Of a stretch of 64,000 nucleotides of DNA, positions 1 to 10,659 are shown piece by piece (the first letter of the stretch is position 1; each line of letters opens with the position of its first letter). The notes under the pieces were generated by a model. It worked only from the letters and a program-made list of their open reading frames with translations. It was not told the origin of the DNA and did not search any database. Made by a program: the position numbers and the translations under genes. The DNA comes from Ectobius pallidus. Its lineage: Eukaryota > Arthropoda > Insecta > Blattodea > Ectobiidae. Location: the NCBI GenBank assembly GCA_964059195.1, contig CAXKWD010000007.1:59253163-59317162 (forward strand), read 5' to 3'.

Positions 1-940
1 TAATATGACGGACATACAAATATGTATGTATGTATACTTGTTATACCAAAAAGTTCCACGCACCTTGGATTAAATTATCCAGTAGTAATAAATTCCTTCA
101 CTAGTTCACACTTGCTTCCAGTCACTAACAAACCTTACTGAGAAATAAACTTTCTCTTACCTGACGCAAAATCGGCAAACCTTCATTCAACTTTGGGGAT
201 GTGTCATGCTGTCATAAATCAAAGTACCAATATTTAAATCTTCATTCGTGATAAGGGGATATGTTTTCAGTATTATCAGACTGTTGTTTCTTAATTTTAC
301 AAGGATGGCCAAAATGAGTTTTGTCTAGCTAGATTCGCGTTTTGGACCACTGCGCGCCGAGGCGACAGTAAGGGCCGCCTACTCGAAGCCTACCAGCCAT
401 GCACCATTGGAGGTAGCATTCCGCTACCACAGTGTCAGCAGCTAATCTAGGATACCACCGTAGTTACGCAAGCAAGAGCATAACCAGCATTCAATGAGGC
501 CTACTGCATCATCTCAGACGCACATCTGTACTGCAGTCTATCACAATGAGCAGAAATCTGAAACAACATTTCAGACACAGTCCAAAATGAGAACGCAACC
601 ACCTCTTAAAAGTTAAAGCTATGGTTTGTCTACAGCGTTCATCGCCGGCGATCACCGCCGAGGTCAGCGATCATCGTCGTAGGGGTGGTTTCTTTTATGG
701 GCGATCATCGTCCATAATACTGTTGCTATCCACAGTTATAGTTGGCCATACAATAGGTATACACACATCACATATGGTTACCAAAATTTGGTTTGACCGG
801 AGGTTTAGACTTAATTGCTTGGCACTCCGGGGGTAAGGGTGGGCACAAAAAAAATTATAGTTGGCCATGTCAAACAGCTCGGTGTGGTGGGGGACATGGA
901 ATTTGGAAATTTGTTAGCTTTCATAACCTCAACATAGCCT
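1..940. other. Unassigned sequence, no gene seen
   Basis: There is a short (TATG)n run near 22-36. Small open frames near 621-984 show no recognisable domain and overlap each other, so I do not treat them as genes. No tRNA boxes, inverted ends or transposase motifs were recognised. Confidence 0.5.
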
Positions 941-1010
941 ATAATACGAGGGTTGGTCAATACGTAAGGTCTCCAACACTCTAGCCCAAGCTCACAACGT
1001 CGGATGAGAG
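941..1010 (+). mobile_element. Possible mariner-like element tip
   Basis: The stretch ATACGAGGGTTGGTCAATA at about 944 resembles the outer end of mariner terminal repeats, which commonly begin near TATACGAGGG. No transposase reading frame follows and no matching opposite end was found, so at most this is a solo tip. Confidence 0.25.
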
Positions 1011-1724
1011 ATTTGGCGCCACTGCCATGTCCCGCTATCTCCCCTCTTTGAACGAGCCATTGCTGCAGTCGCTGAACCTTTTAGTGTCCGAGATAGAGCT
1101 GTTTGAAATGGATCTACCGTGCATCTTGAAAGTATCAGACTCTTTTCAGAAATCTTTATGGTCGTAAGTTGTTAGTGAGAAGCGAATTTTCAACGACATC
1201 GTTACTTTTCGTTTTGTTTCTTTGCTTATTGTTTTACTGTTCATTGTTTTACTTTTCATATTTATTTTTATGCTTTGTTAGCTTTTTGTAATTTTCATTA
1301 GTAGATTTATTAACGTGACGTCGGGAATTGTTGAACGTTCTGCTAATCATACTACATTCCTAAAAAAAGGAAGAGGAACTGTAAATTATGATGTGAGAAG
1401 CAACACCAAAAAATTATATTTAACGTTTATGGCGTCTTGAAGAATGTCTTAGAATTTTCTTCACCCGAAAAGTTTCATTGCTCTTAACCGAGATGAAACT
1501 CATGAATCTCAGGTCCCAAGGAGGACATCCTATCCCCTTGACCAGCTTCAGTGTTTATATAATGCATTTGTAACATTTTATGAACTTAATTCATTGCATG
1601 TTATTGCATAATAACTTATATCGGTATGATATTAATATGGTGTCAATAATACATATACACACATATATATATCGTATATATAGGCTATATATGTACTATA
1701 TATAGTTTCTTTAAATAATCTATT

Positions 1725-2805
1725 TAGTCCATGTGCCAGACCCATCGGTCATTATAATTTGGGGGGACTGAATGAAACTTATACCACACGTTCCTGGGGT
1801 CATGTGGAGCAAAAAAGTCGGGGGGGGGCCATCATGAGGAGGTAGCTTTCAAACATGGCGACCATTCAAAATGGCGGACGACTGTGAACCTTTAAACTCA
1901 AATATCTCGGGACTGGGTTCATCAATCTTGAATTTGGTTTTTCAAAATGTAGGTTATTCTTCTGGCTACATGTTTGTTCCACATGTATGTGGCCAAAAAA
2001 CCAGTATTTATTGGTCAAAACTCTAAAAATCGAAAAAATAGATTTTTTGACATTTACGTTTTGCGGTTTATTACTCTAACCGTTGGGTATATTGAAAAAG
2101 TGCCTGAAACAAAAGTTGTAGAAACACATCTCACCTTTAAAACGCAAAAATGAAATCGAAGATCGGATCAATAGAATCCGAGATATCAATATTCAAAGCG
2201 GGCGGAGCGGGGTTGAGCGTGTTGACCGAGCGCTCGGTGCAGCGAGACTTGGCGTAAATTCCTGCGCTCTATTTATTTTTAACCTCATTAATTACTTTAT
2301 TACTAGATAAATTTACATTACCTACTAATGTGCACTATTTTTAACATGATTATTAAACACTTACTCATAAATACAATTAAGAATTATATCATTTATCTGG
2401 GAAATGGACATCAATAATTACCAACTCATATAATATACTGTCAAGGTGTTTATCTCCGATTTTTAAGATGAAATCGTTAAAAGAACTTCAAATAGTCGAA
2501 ATAATTAAAAAAGGAAAAAAGTATTACAATTTAGGTATGTATCGCAGACTTTTAATAATACTTTCAGAAATGAACACAGGATGTAAGCAACTAAGAAATA
2601 AAAATTCCCATAAAATGCCTTATACAATATTATTAACAACGTTGAATTCAGTCTTCTTCACTAGAATCACTGAAGTCAGTTATTATAATAATTAAGGAAT
2701 CGCGCACAATGTGCATTATCTTAACCAGTTATTATAATTATTGCTCTCGTCCTCAACTGCTGTTGTTTCGACAATCCCCTTGCACCCACAGCTCTCGATG
2801 ATTCA
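1725..2805 (+). repeat. Left long terminal inverted repeat
   Basis: Reverse complement of 6870-7912 with scattered substitutions and small indels. Shared blocks include the tip, the GGGGGGACTGAATG block, the paired 'Cgctccgcccg' and 'gagcgctcggt' blocks, and the AT-rich inner part ending near the 'ctctcgatgattcagatttgag' block. The last codons of the minus-strand gene run into this repeat. Confidence 0.75.
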
Positions 2806-4349
2806 GATTTGAGTTGCTAAGCACAGTCTGGTGCACAGTTGATCTTGCAGTGGCACCGGAAAAAGGAAAGTACGCACGCCGGTACTGGCAGACCTTCCAT
2901 CCACTTGACTGATAAGTTACCTGATGTGTCCTTTTCTCACCCATGAGCAAAAGGGTCCAGAATTAGTGGTTTGGTTTCCAGGCTTCTGATCAAAATTCCG
3001 GCCTGGTAGTTGGCAGGTTTATTGTGTTGTCTCAAGGTGTCTTTACAAAGTTACATTTAGAAGCTCTCAATCTGGCCCTCTGAACATCTGGTAGCGCAGC
3101 TCATTTCACCTTGCATTTGGGGGCATACGACTGGAAGACAAATTCTTCTTTGCTGTCATCAACATCATTATACATCATCCAATCTTTGCATAACTTGCTA
3201 AACGCTTCAATAAATCTTTGTTCCTTTTTGCACAAAAGCTTAAATCCTTTAACTTTTCCCTGGCCAGTTAAAGCACTGATTGTGTCGCAGCCAGACCAGC
3301 AATAATACCCAATACGAGCTGTAAAAAGCTGTTCGCCTAAGGCAGATACTATCTGGGAAACTTGCATATCTATTAAGACTGTTTTGTTTGTTTCCCGATT
3401 CAGAAGTTTTTGCTTTTTATGGTGCAAAAACCTACAGCCAAAACTAATACATCTATATTGATTGAAAAGCAAAGAACTGATTCAGATGATGTAGCGGCGT
3501 TCCTTGCATGCAGCATCATTCTGGAATCAGCTTATTCTTGGGTGCAGAACAGCTCAGGAACATTTTTGTTCCTAATATAAATGATCATGAAGCAGATTTC
3601 ACCAACTGCTACGAAGATTTCTAGGTTTCCAATTATGTTTCAAATTTCTCCTCTTACAAACTGTAAAAAAAGAATTTTATAATTATATTTTTGCCTTAAC
3701 TGTTCCTTAGAAGCGTCCTACAACAAACCACTCTGTGGCCACCCTTGATTTCAATAAATTTGATACCTTCTGCTGTTCCGCTTTTTTCCCGCTCCAAAGA
3801 TTTAATCAAAACCTCTGGATAATATATGTCAACCCTCCGACCTATATTCAAAACCTGCTTCAGCAAATTCGTTGACAATTCGTAAAACGTTTTTTGTTCT
3901 CCTTTGATGGACTGAAGAACAGCCATTGAATCAATGATGCAGGCCGAATCTTTTTCCGGCAGACTGGCAGGGGTGGTGTATATTTCCAAAAAATGGGCAA
4001 ACACTGGTTTGTAGGTTTACTTCGAAGGCTCATTAACATTCGCCATAGTCCACGGAAACGGCGCCAGAGGATATCTGAACCCTTCCATCATGTCAAGTTG
4101 TTGGTTGCAATATAGGTCATTTTGCTGAATAGATTTCGATTGCACTGGAGGATTACTTCTTTGTTTCCAACCTTGGATTTTTTTTCTTTAGTCTAATATT
4201 CGTAAGACCCACTTTCTTAATACGTTTATGAAACCCTTCTCCTTTAGCTAGCCGAAACGTGAACTCTTAATAAGCTATATAAGCTTTCATGAACCACAGA
4301 TTATTGTCTCTGTTGGACATTACATGAGAATATTATAGGAGAAAAATTC

Positions 4350-4422
4350 CCCCGACACTGGGACTTGAACCCAGGACCTTTGGCTATTCGCGCCAATGCT
4401 CTACTAACTGAGCTAAGCCGGA
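4350..4422 (-). tRNA. tRNA-like unit 1 (tRNA-Phe-derived)
   Basis: This 73-nt cloverleaf has D stem GCTC/GAGC, anticodon stem TTGGC/GCCAA, T stem CTGGG/CCCAG, A box TAGCTCAGTTAG (one change from its siblings) and B box GGTTCAAGTCC. The anticodon loop GCGAATA gives GAA (Phe) but has C instead of the universal T at position 33. The variable loop AGGTC is the same as I recall for tRNA-Phe. Pair 7-66 is T-T and two acceptor pairs are wobble. A minus-strand TTTTT at 4342-4346 would end a Pol III transcript. It is more likely a mobile pseudo-tRNA than a decoding tRNA. Confidence 0.55.
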
Positions 4423-4662
4423 GTTCAATTCACAGCGCCGGATGGAACCTCTCTCCTATGACTGATTGCCCTAATGGTCTACCTCACAACAGACAAGTCA
4501 TGTCATATGCAGTACTGTGAGGCACACTAATTAGTGATTTTTGTGACCGGGCTCCCACTGTTATTGTACAGTTGACATTCAAGATAGAAAAATAAGCTTT
4601 CATGAACCACAGATTATTGTCTCTGTTGGACATTACATGAGAATATTATAGGAGAAAAATTC

Positions 4663-4735
4663 CCCCGACACTGGGACTTGAACCCAGGACCTTTGGCTAT
4701 TCGCGCCAATGCTCTACCAACTGAGCTAAGCCGGA
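4663..4735 (-). tRNA. tRNA-like unit 2
   Basis: Same fold as unit 1 but with the consensus A box TAGCTCAGTTGG. The anticodon loop is GCGAATA (GAA with C33). The TTTTT tract follows within a few bases. The body is identical to unit 3. Confidence 0.55.
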
Positions 4736-4975
4736 GTTCAATTCACAGCGCCGGATGGAACCTTTCTCCTATGACTGATTGCCCTAATGGTCTACCTCAC
4801 AACAGACAAGTCATGTCATATGCAGTACTGTGAGGCACACTAATTAGTGATTTTTGTGACCGGGCTCCCACTGTTATTGTACAGTTGACATTCAAGATAG
4901 AAAAATAAGCTTTCATGAACCACAGATTATTGTCTCTGTTGGACATTACATGAGAATATTATAGGAGAAAAATTC

Positions 4976-5048
4976 CCCCGACACTGGGACTTGAACCCAG
5001 GACCTTTGGCTATTCGCGCCAATGCTCTACCAACTGAGCTAAGCCGGA
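4976..5048 (-). tRNA. tRNA-like unit 3
   Basis: Identical tRNA-like body to unit 2. Its downstream spacer has a small expansion ('cacagacagaca', 'actaactgtg') compared with units 1 and 2, so the copies are not perfect clones. Confidence 0.55.
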
Positions 5049-5350
5049 GTTCAATTCACAGCGCCGGATGGAACCTCTCTCCTATGACTGATTTCCCTAA
5101 TGGTCTACCTCACAGACAGACAAGTCATGTCATATGCAGTACTAACTGTGAGGCACACTAATTAGTGATTTTTGTGACCGGGCTCCCACTGTTATTGTAC
5201 AGTTGACATTCAAGATAGATATATAAGCTTTCATGAACCACAGATTATTGTCTCTGTTGGACATTACATGAGAATATTATAGGAGAAAAATTCCCCCATT
5301 AGGGCAATCAGTCATAGGAGAGAGGTTCCATCCGGCGCTGTGAATTGAAC

Positions 5351-5423
5351 TCCGGCTTAGCTCAGTTGGTAGAGCATTGGCGCGAATAGCCAAAGGTCCT
5401 GGGTTCAAGTCCCAGTGTCGGGG
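5351..5423 (+). tRNA. tRNA-like unit 4
   Basis: First right-facing copy after the inversion point. It has intact A box TAGCTCAGTTGG, B box GGTTCAAGTCC and TTTTT at about 5427-5431. Same GCGAATA loop. Confidence 0.55.
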
Positions 5424-5664
5424 GAATTTTTCTCCTATAATATTCTCATGTAATGTCCAACAGAGACAATAATCTGTGGTTCATGAAAGCTTATATATCT
5501 ATCTTGAATGTCAACTGTACAATAACAGTGGGAGCCCGGTCACAAAAATCACTAATTATTGTGCCTCACAGTACTGCATATGACATGACTTCTCTGTCTG
5601 TGAGGTAGACCATTAGGGCAATCAGTCATAGGAGAGAGGTTCCATCCGGCGCTGTGAATTGAAC

Positions 5665-5737
5665 TCCGGCTTAGCTCAGTTGGTAGAGCATTGGCGCGAA
5701 TAGCCAAAGGTCCTGGGTTCAAGTCCCAGTGTCGGGG
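5665..5737 (+). tRNA. tRNA-like unit 5
   Basis: Same sequence as unit 4 across the 73-nt body, 314 bp downstream of it, with a T5 tract following. Confidence 0.55.
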
Positions 5738-5978
5738 GAATTTTTCTCCTATAATATTCTCATGTAATGTCCAACAGAGACAATAATCTGTGGTTCATGA
5801 AAGCTTATATATGTATCTTGAATGTCAACTGTACAATAACAGTGGGAGCCCGGTCACAAAAATCACTAATTAGTGTGCCTCACAGTACTGCATATGACAT
5901 GACTTGTCTGTTTGTGAGGTAGACCATTAGGGCAATCAGTCATAGGAGAGAGGTTCCATCCGGCGCTGTGAATTGAAC

Positions 5979-6051
5979 TCCGGCTTAGCTCAGATAGTAG
6001 AGCATTGGCGCGAATAGCCAAAGGTCCTGGGTTCAAGTCCCAGTGTCGGGG
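5979..6051 (+). tRNA. tRNA-like unit 6
   Basis: Right-most copy. The D loop is altered to TCAGATAGTAG, which damages the A box GG. The array ends 24 bases later at TATTCTC, where the target duplication begins. Confidence 0.5.
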
Positions 6052-6869
6052 GAATTTTTCTCCTATAATATTCTCTTAATAAGCTATTTTCCCTTGTTTT
6101 CCGAATCAATGGAATCAGAAGCTGTTGATTCATCAACATGTATTCCAGTAGGCAAATGTACAATATCTTAAGGGTTGGGATCGAAGGGGTTCGTCCACTC
6201 GGCTAGAAGGTCAGTGAGAGTTGTCACGTCTTTCTCATCTCTAAGTGCCCTTGGGCTTTGGAGGTCAGGGTGGCACTGATTTGTTTCGCTGGATGATAGA
6301 ATGCTGAGGAGGTTCTTTAGCTCTGTACTCAGCATTAACATATTACCGTACTACAGCCTACTTTTTCAGACTGAAATCCTTAGTACCTTCAGGAGTTTTG
6401 GTGTTTTTGTTTACAGTCTCTTTGATGGCTTGGTCCACTGGAATTCTAGAAAATGGGTTGTTGCTTCTTATTTGTACTGAAAACCTCCTTCTACATAATA
6501 TTGTTGAACATATGGGCTCTCCTTTTCTAGTTTAGAAAATTGAAGAAAGTGTTATGATAGAATATAATGTGAGTAGTTCACTCTATCCAGCGCAAAAATT
6601 CAAGGCACAATTTTTTCAACAGCAGCTAAAAACAGAAACCAATTTCCTTCTCGATTAGTCCGAAGAAAAACGGAAAGTAGCTCCACTAGGGCGATATATT
6701 TCATCCGAAAGGACAACATTGCTTCATTACTTATAAGAAGAAGTATCAAGTAGAGTGGCTTGAACATGTTCATCTTGAAGTACAGAGTTATGGGATGTAT
6801 AGTTCGTAATTATTGATGTTCATTTCCCAGGTAAATTGTATAATTGTTATTTGTATTTATTACTCAAAT

Positions 6870-7912
6870 CCGATGCACCGAGAGTTGTGGGTGCAAGGGG
6901 TGAACCAAAGCAACAGCAGATGAAGAAGAGTGCAATTATAATAACTGTGTACAGTGATTCTAGTGAAGAAGACTTATTTCAAGATTGTTCATAATATTAT
7001 AGGCTATAAGGCATTTTATAGGCATTTTTATTTCTTAGTTGCTTACGTCCTATGTTCATTTCTGAAAGTATTGTTAAAAGTCTCCAATACATACCTAAAT
7101 TTTAATACCTTTTTCCATTTTAAATTATTTCGACTATTTGAAGTTCCTTTAACGATTTCATCTTAAAAATCGAAGACAGTATATTATATGAGTTGGTAAT
7201 TATTGATGCCCATTTCCCAGATAAATGATATAATTCTTAATTGTATTTATGAGTAAGTGTTTAATAATCATGTTAAAAGTAGTTCACATTAGTAGGTAAT
7301 GTAAATTTATCTAGTAATAAAGCAATTACTGAGGTTAAAAATAAATAAAGCGCAGGAATTTACGCCAAGTCTCGCCTCTCGCTAGGCTGCACCGAGCGCT
7401 CGGTCAACACGCTCAACCCCGCTCCGCCCGCTTTGAATCTGGATATCTCGGATTCTATTGATCCGATCTTCGATTTCATTTTTGCGTTTTAAAGGTGAGA
7501 TGTGTTTCTACAACTTTTGTTTCAGGCACTTTTTCAATATACCCAACGGTTAGAGTAATAGACCGCAAAACGTAAATGTCAAAAAATCTATTTTTTTGAT
7601 TTTTAGAGTTTTGACCAATAAATACTGGTTTTTTGGCCACATACATGTGGAACAAACATGTAGCCAGAAGAATAACCTACATTTTGAAAAACCAAATTCA
7701 AGATTGATGAACCCAGTCCCGAGATATTTGTGTTTAAAGGTTCACAGTCGTCCGCCATTTTGAATGGCCGCCATGTTTGAAAGCTACCTCCTCATGATGG
7801 CCCCCCCGATTTTTTTGCTCCACATGACCCCAGGAACGTGTGGTACAAGTTTCATTCAGTCCCCCCAAATTATAATGACATGGTCAGTTTTGGGGGTCTG
7901 GCACATGGACTA
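6870..7912 (-). repeat. Right long terminal inverted repeat
   Basis: Partner of the left repeat. It also contains a short direct sub-repeat, with 'taattattgatg' followed by 'catttcccag' near 6815 and again near 7198. This shows that the inner edge has been locally duplicated. The outer tip reads CATGTGCCAGACCC toward the inside on the minus strand. Confidence 0.75.
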
Positions 7913-8299
7913 ATTATTACTATTTCATAACATACATAAAATACCGTCTAATATTAAAATACTCAATAGAATTGTAACATATAACAGTTATAAATATTAT
8001 TTCTTCGTTATATTGCAAATTCTTTTAACAGAACTGTGTTTAAAATAAAGAGGGTCAAATGTTTTCAAAATATCCGTAAAAACTGAATGACTGGCCTGGG
8101 AATTTCCTGAAGGAAATCTTGACTTTTCTTCAGTGCTACTGTCATCACATTGACAACACCGGTTTGTCCTTGAAGTTTGTATTGTATCGAATCCTAGTTT
8201 AGTCTAGGACTGCCCCGGCTAGCTTCTCTGTGGCTCCTTTGAGTAGCGGTTGCTGGCTCGCTGCATACACAGTGGAGTATTTATAAAATATTTTCCAAG
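7913..8299. other. Unassigned AT-rich spacer
   Basis: No coding frame, TE end or RNA gene recognised between the right long inverted repeat and the GTCTTG-rich repeat. Confidence 0.4.
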
Positions 8300-8430
8300 T
8301 AGAAAGACTGCAAGAGTCTTGCAGTGTGGTCTTGCCAGTGTCTTGCATGCTTGGTCTTGGTCTTGGTCCTGGCCTCGTTCTTGCGTTTTCTGCAAGACAA
8401 AGACCAAGACTGGTCTCGCTCATCACTATC
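8300..8430. repeat. GTCTTG-rich fold-back simple repeat
   Basis: Repeated TTGGTCTTGGTCTTGG and TCTTGC words on one side and the complementary CAAGACAAAGACCAAGAC on the other form an imperfect hairpin. It abuts, and has probably invaded, the LINE endonuclease fragment to its right. Open frames across it are low-complexity artefacts. Confidence 0.5.
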
Positions 8431-8603
8431 GTGTCATATGGAGGAATTTTCTGAATTACCTGATTGAGTTTCATATAAAATATATTTTTGATTACTTCAC
8501 TTTTAGCCAGTGTAGGAGCATTTGCACATATGATTGTAACATTATTATATTTACCTTTGATTCTCAAGGTACATAATCTTTCATCAATCGGTTCAAAATT
8601 CAT
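8420..8603 (-). pseudogene. LINE AP-endonuclease fragment
   Basis: Read on the minus strand, the first ~58 residues from 8603 match the start of the endonuclease domain of APE-type non-LTR retrotransposons. Characteristic words are 'FEPIDERLCTLRIKGKYNN', 'ICANAPT' (usual form VYAPT) and 'FYMKLNQVIQKIPPYDTIVM'. In active relatives the next block carries the catalytic GDFN; here the match stops and runs into the GTCTTG repeat. No reverse transcriptase follows, so this is an orphan fragment. Confidence 0.7.
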
Positions 8604-9905
8604 TATCGTATATGAAAAGGTATAGATAGTTTTAAAATGTATTTTTATGCCTTTAACTTAGAGAATGCACGAAATAAACATTAAGTACATTCCCAATGAA
8701 AAGTTCAAAATTGATTTTCCCCCTTAAGCCAGGAAAGAAAACAAACATACACAGTTAGACGAAAAAATTAAGGTAATGTACATTCGTGATGATATTCCAT
8801 TACCTTCTACGAGGTGAATAAGTGGTAAGCATGAGATAAGGAGGTCGAATCCGAATCTTTCAGCGTTAAACAGACTATCTAATTTATTATTGTCTATATC
8901 GCAATCTGGTCCTAGCGGGATTCGATCCACACTGCTGAAATCTGATCCCAGTTATACCAGAATAACTTTAGTATGAAATTCTGTATTCCATGTTTGTGAT
9001 TTGGTTCTATTAATAATAGGCTACTCTTCACAAGAGGTTCAATTAAACAACATTGGCACAGGCGTTAATTATGGAATATATGTAATTAATAGACTTTCTT
9101 TAAAATATATGTAACTTTAAGCGAATTACGCAAGAAATATGTAGTGTTAAAATTAAATGATGTGATCTTAGTTCAATAATATTTTGGTTTTTCGAGCGAA
9201 TACATTCTAAAAAAGTGACATGAAAATTTGAACTCATTGTTAATTAAACAAAGCATTCTGATTAATAAACTATTGAAAACAATGTTCTTTTTTATTATTT
9301 ATTTCTACACTTTTAAATATAGTGTTCCCATGATATTAAGAATAGTAAAATATTAAACAATGAATTCGTTCACATAAAACAATGGCACATATTGTATATT
9401 CTGTACTATTCTATGAACTTGAAAATAGCTTCAGCAAGCTGGATATAGGTTGTGGGCTTTACTTAGTACATCGATAAGTCTTAAGTGCTAATGCCTTCCT
9501 TTGTTTTCTCTGAGTTAACTGTAAATTTACTAACTTATTACATGTCAAGAACTACTGTTGTGTTCCTGCGTCACACACTTCTCCCTCGACATGTGAGTGG
9601 GTGACTAATATTCCTGACGCCTCAATTCGATTTGCGGCACTGCGCTTCGCTAAGTGGGAGACCTACATTAAGTCTGGTCCATATTGAACGTTGCAAATAA
9701 GATTTTTACCTGTTCACTCACAGCATACTGCGATCATTTGTCAACACTTCAATTCTCCATGTTTTTTGTCTATAAATAAACAATATCTGATGGAAGGCAC
9801 ATAGCCTTCTCAATCGAAGCATTGGATTTGCGAATTCTCACTTCACATAGGCGGAGGTAAAGAATTTCGTTAAGCGGTACCTACTCCTTCCAGACCATAA
9901 CTATT
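8604..9905. other. Unassigned AT-rich sequence
   Basis: No gene recognised. A GGGATTCGATCC word near 8917 resembles a Pol III B box on the minus strand, but no A box is placed correctly. Minor open frames lack domains. Confidence 0.4.
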
Positions 9906-9910
9906 ATACG

Positions 9911-9945
9911 AGGGTCGTCCAGAAAGTAATGATTGATGAAAGTAC
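9911..9945 (+). mobile_element. Possible mariner-type terminal repeat tip
   Basis: TTATACGAGGGTCGTCCAGA resembles a mariner outer end. It is followed immediately by a SINE rather than a transposase gene, and no opposite end was found. Confidence 0.3.
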
Positions 9946-9961
9946 CATCTACTATATAGGC

Positions 9962-10155
9962 AGATGGCCGTATTGGGGCATGTGGTCAGCATGATCGGAG
10001 CTTCTACTTATCAATCTCTTCAGTTTTATCACGAGGCTGAGTGCACCCCGTTCCAGACCTCCCTTCCTCAGAATAATCCGAGGAGGTACCGGGGATTGAA
10101 CCCGGGCCTGCCTGTCTCATGTGACTCTAACCACGAGGCCACGCAGGCGGTCCAT
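9962..10155 (-). mobile_element. tRNA-derived SINE
   Basis: On the minus strand the head starts GCCTGCGTGGCCTCGTGG, with an A-box-like GGCCTCGTGGTTAGAG and a B box GGTTCAATCCC inside CCCGGGTTCAATCCCCGG. It is followed by a non-tRNA body that runs left to about 9962. This is the standard layout of a tRNA SINE. No clear target duplication was found. Confidence 0.65.
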
Positions 10156-10164
10156 CTGTAGGCT

Positions 10165-10370
10165 GCCTTCAACAAATATTACCGTACCAAACATTATTAT
10201 AATATATAACAGAATACATTTTGAAAGAAACAACACATAACGCACTACCAAACAATAAAATTTGTTAGTTTATAGTAAAAAATCTATCAATGGCCAAATG
10301 AGGGGTTTCTAAATATCATTATATACTCTTCGATGCTGAAAGAGCTATGATCACCAGCACACTTTTCTGT
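10165..10370. other. Unassigned spacer
   Basis: AT-rich, with no recognisable frame, RNA or repeat end. Confidence 0.35.
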
Positions 10371-10374
10371 AGAT

Positions 10375-10640
10375 TAAACTTCCTGCTGATATCAACCAAG
10401 AACCTAGGAATAGTTCCACGGGCTACTACCATTAAACCGGTGACTTTGACGGACTTAGGTCGTATTAGTCTTTGAAGAATTTGACCTTTAGTTCATAAAT
10501 AAGCCTCTTCTCACTGTCCCCCTCCTCTGGCTGATTTTCATGGTCCTCGAATCGTACTGTGGTATCTATGATGAATCCTTGGCTTGAACGCAATGACGTC
10601 TACTCGGCGGTTGCTCCCTTCAGATGTAAGACCTGTGTGA
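10375..10640 (-). pseudogene. LINE C-terminal (restriction-like endonuclease) fragment
   Basis: Minus-strand translation gives 'RRVDVIAFKPR', 'RLIYELKVKFFKD', and after a stop 'VTGLMVVARGTIPRFLVD'. Words of this type (RxxDIIAF, ARGTIP) are found in the C-terminal region of non-LTR retrotransposons of the R2-like assemblage with a restriction-like nuclease. It is interrupted by stops and frameshifts. No reverse transcriptase lies next to it. Confidence 0.55.
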
Positions 10641-10659
10641 GGGAATTTTCCAAATTCGA

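Larger units (their letters stand above)
4279..6075. repeat. Head-to-head array of six tRNA-like ~313 bp units with target duplication
   Basis: Three units face left (tRNA-like parts at 4350-4422, 4663-4735, 4976-5048; spacing 313) and three face right (5351-5423, 5665-5737, 5979-6051; spacing 314). The inversion point is near 5296. The array is bracketed by CTCTTAATAAGCTAT at 4264-4278 and 6073-6087, a target duplication of 12-15 bp (the first bases may belong to the element end). Each unit has a tRNA-like body, a TTTTT tract just after it, and ~220 bp of conserved spacer. The outer ends, ATATAAGC on the left and TATAATATTCTC on the right, match those at 27270-27808 (reversed) and 39202-39596. 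The array lies inside the GCDT gene. Confidence 0.85.
2760..6480 (-). pseudogene. Degraded 'GCDT' (XPG/FEN1-like) transposon-borne gene, split by tRNA-like array
   Basis: Minus-strand blocks appear in the expected order of a repetitive metazoan protein family. They are 'NNPFSRIPVDQAI' and 'VNKNTKTPEGTKDFSLK' (about 6480-6370), 'ALRDEKDVTTLTDLLAEW' (about 6250-6170), then 1.8 kb of inserted tRNA-like array. Next come 'RYPLAPFPWTMANVNEP' (about 4100-4030), 'IIDSMAVLQSIKGEQKTFYEL' region (3950-3880), 'MLHARNAATSS' (about 3525-3490), 'GCDTISALTGQGK' (about 3290-3250), 'VNELRYQMF' (about 3100) and a Cys-rich tail 'CHCKINCAPDCA' (about 2860-2825). GCDT followed by GxGK resembles the helix-hairpin region of XPG/FEN1 nucleases; this is inference. 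In-frame stops and frameshifts occur throughout. The gene lies between the long inverted repeats and is presumably the element's own. Confidence 0.7.
1725..7912 (-). mobile_element. 6.2 kb DNA transposon with ~1.05 kb terminal inverted repeats
   Basis: The two ends are long imperfect inverted repeats (about 1725-2805 and 6870-7912), starting TAGTCCATGTGCCAGACCC on both sides when read inward. Between them lies one degraded minus-strand gene of a repetitive metazoan family with a Gly-Cys-Asp-Thr motif resembling the XPG/FEN1 region. The target duplication is ambiguous: only TA is shared at the tips. Academ-superfamily elements are reported to carry an XPG-like nuclease, so Academ is one possible home, but that is inference. 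The element was itself invaded by the tRNA-like array at 4279-6075, which splits the gene. It is dead: the gene has many stops and frameshifts. Confidence 0.7.

Noticed and set aside
4279..6075. Idea that the tRNA-like array is a CRISPR-like or ordinary tRNA gene cluster
   Set aside because: Units are 313 bp with tRNA boxes, inverted halves and a target duplication; the loop lacks U33.
4279..6075. Retrozyme (hammerhead ribozyme) explanation for the tandem unit
   Set aside because: I looked for the CTGATGA...GAAA core on both strands of the unit and did not see it; another ribozyme class is not excluded.
8250..8576. Plus-strand frame across the GTCTTG repeat
   Set aside because: Shadow of a simple repeat and of the minus-strand LINE endonuclease fragment.
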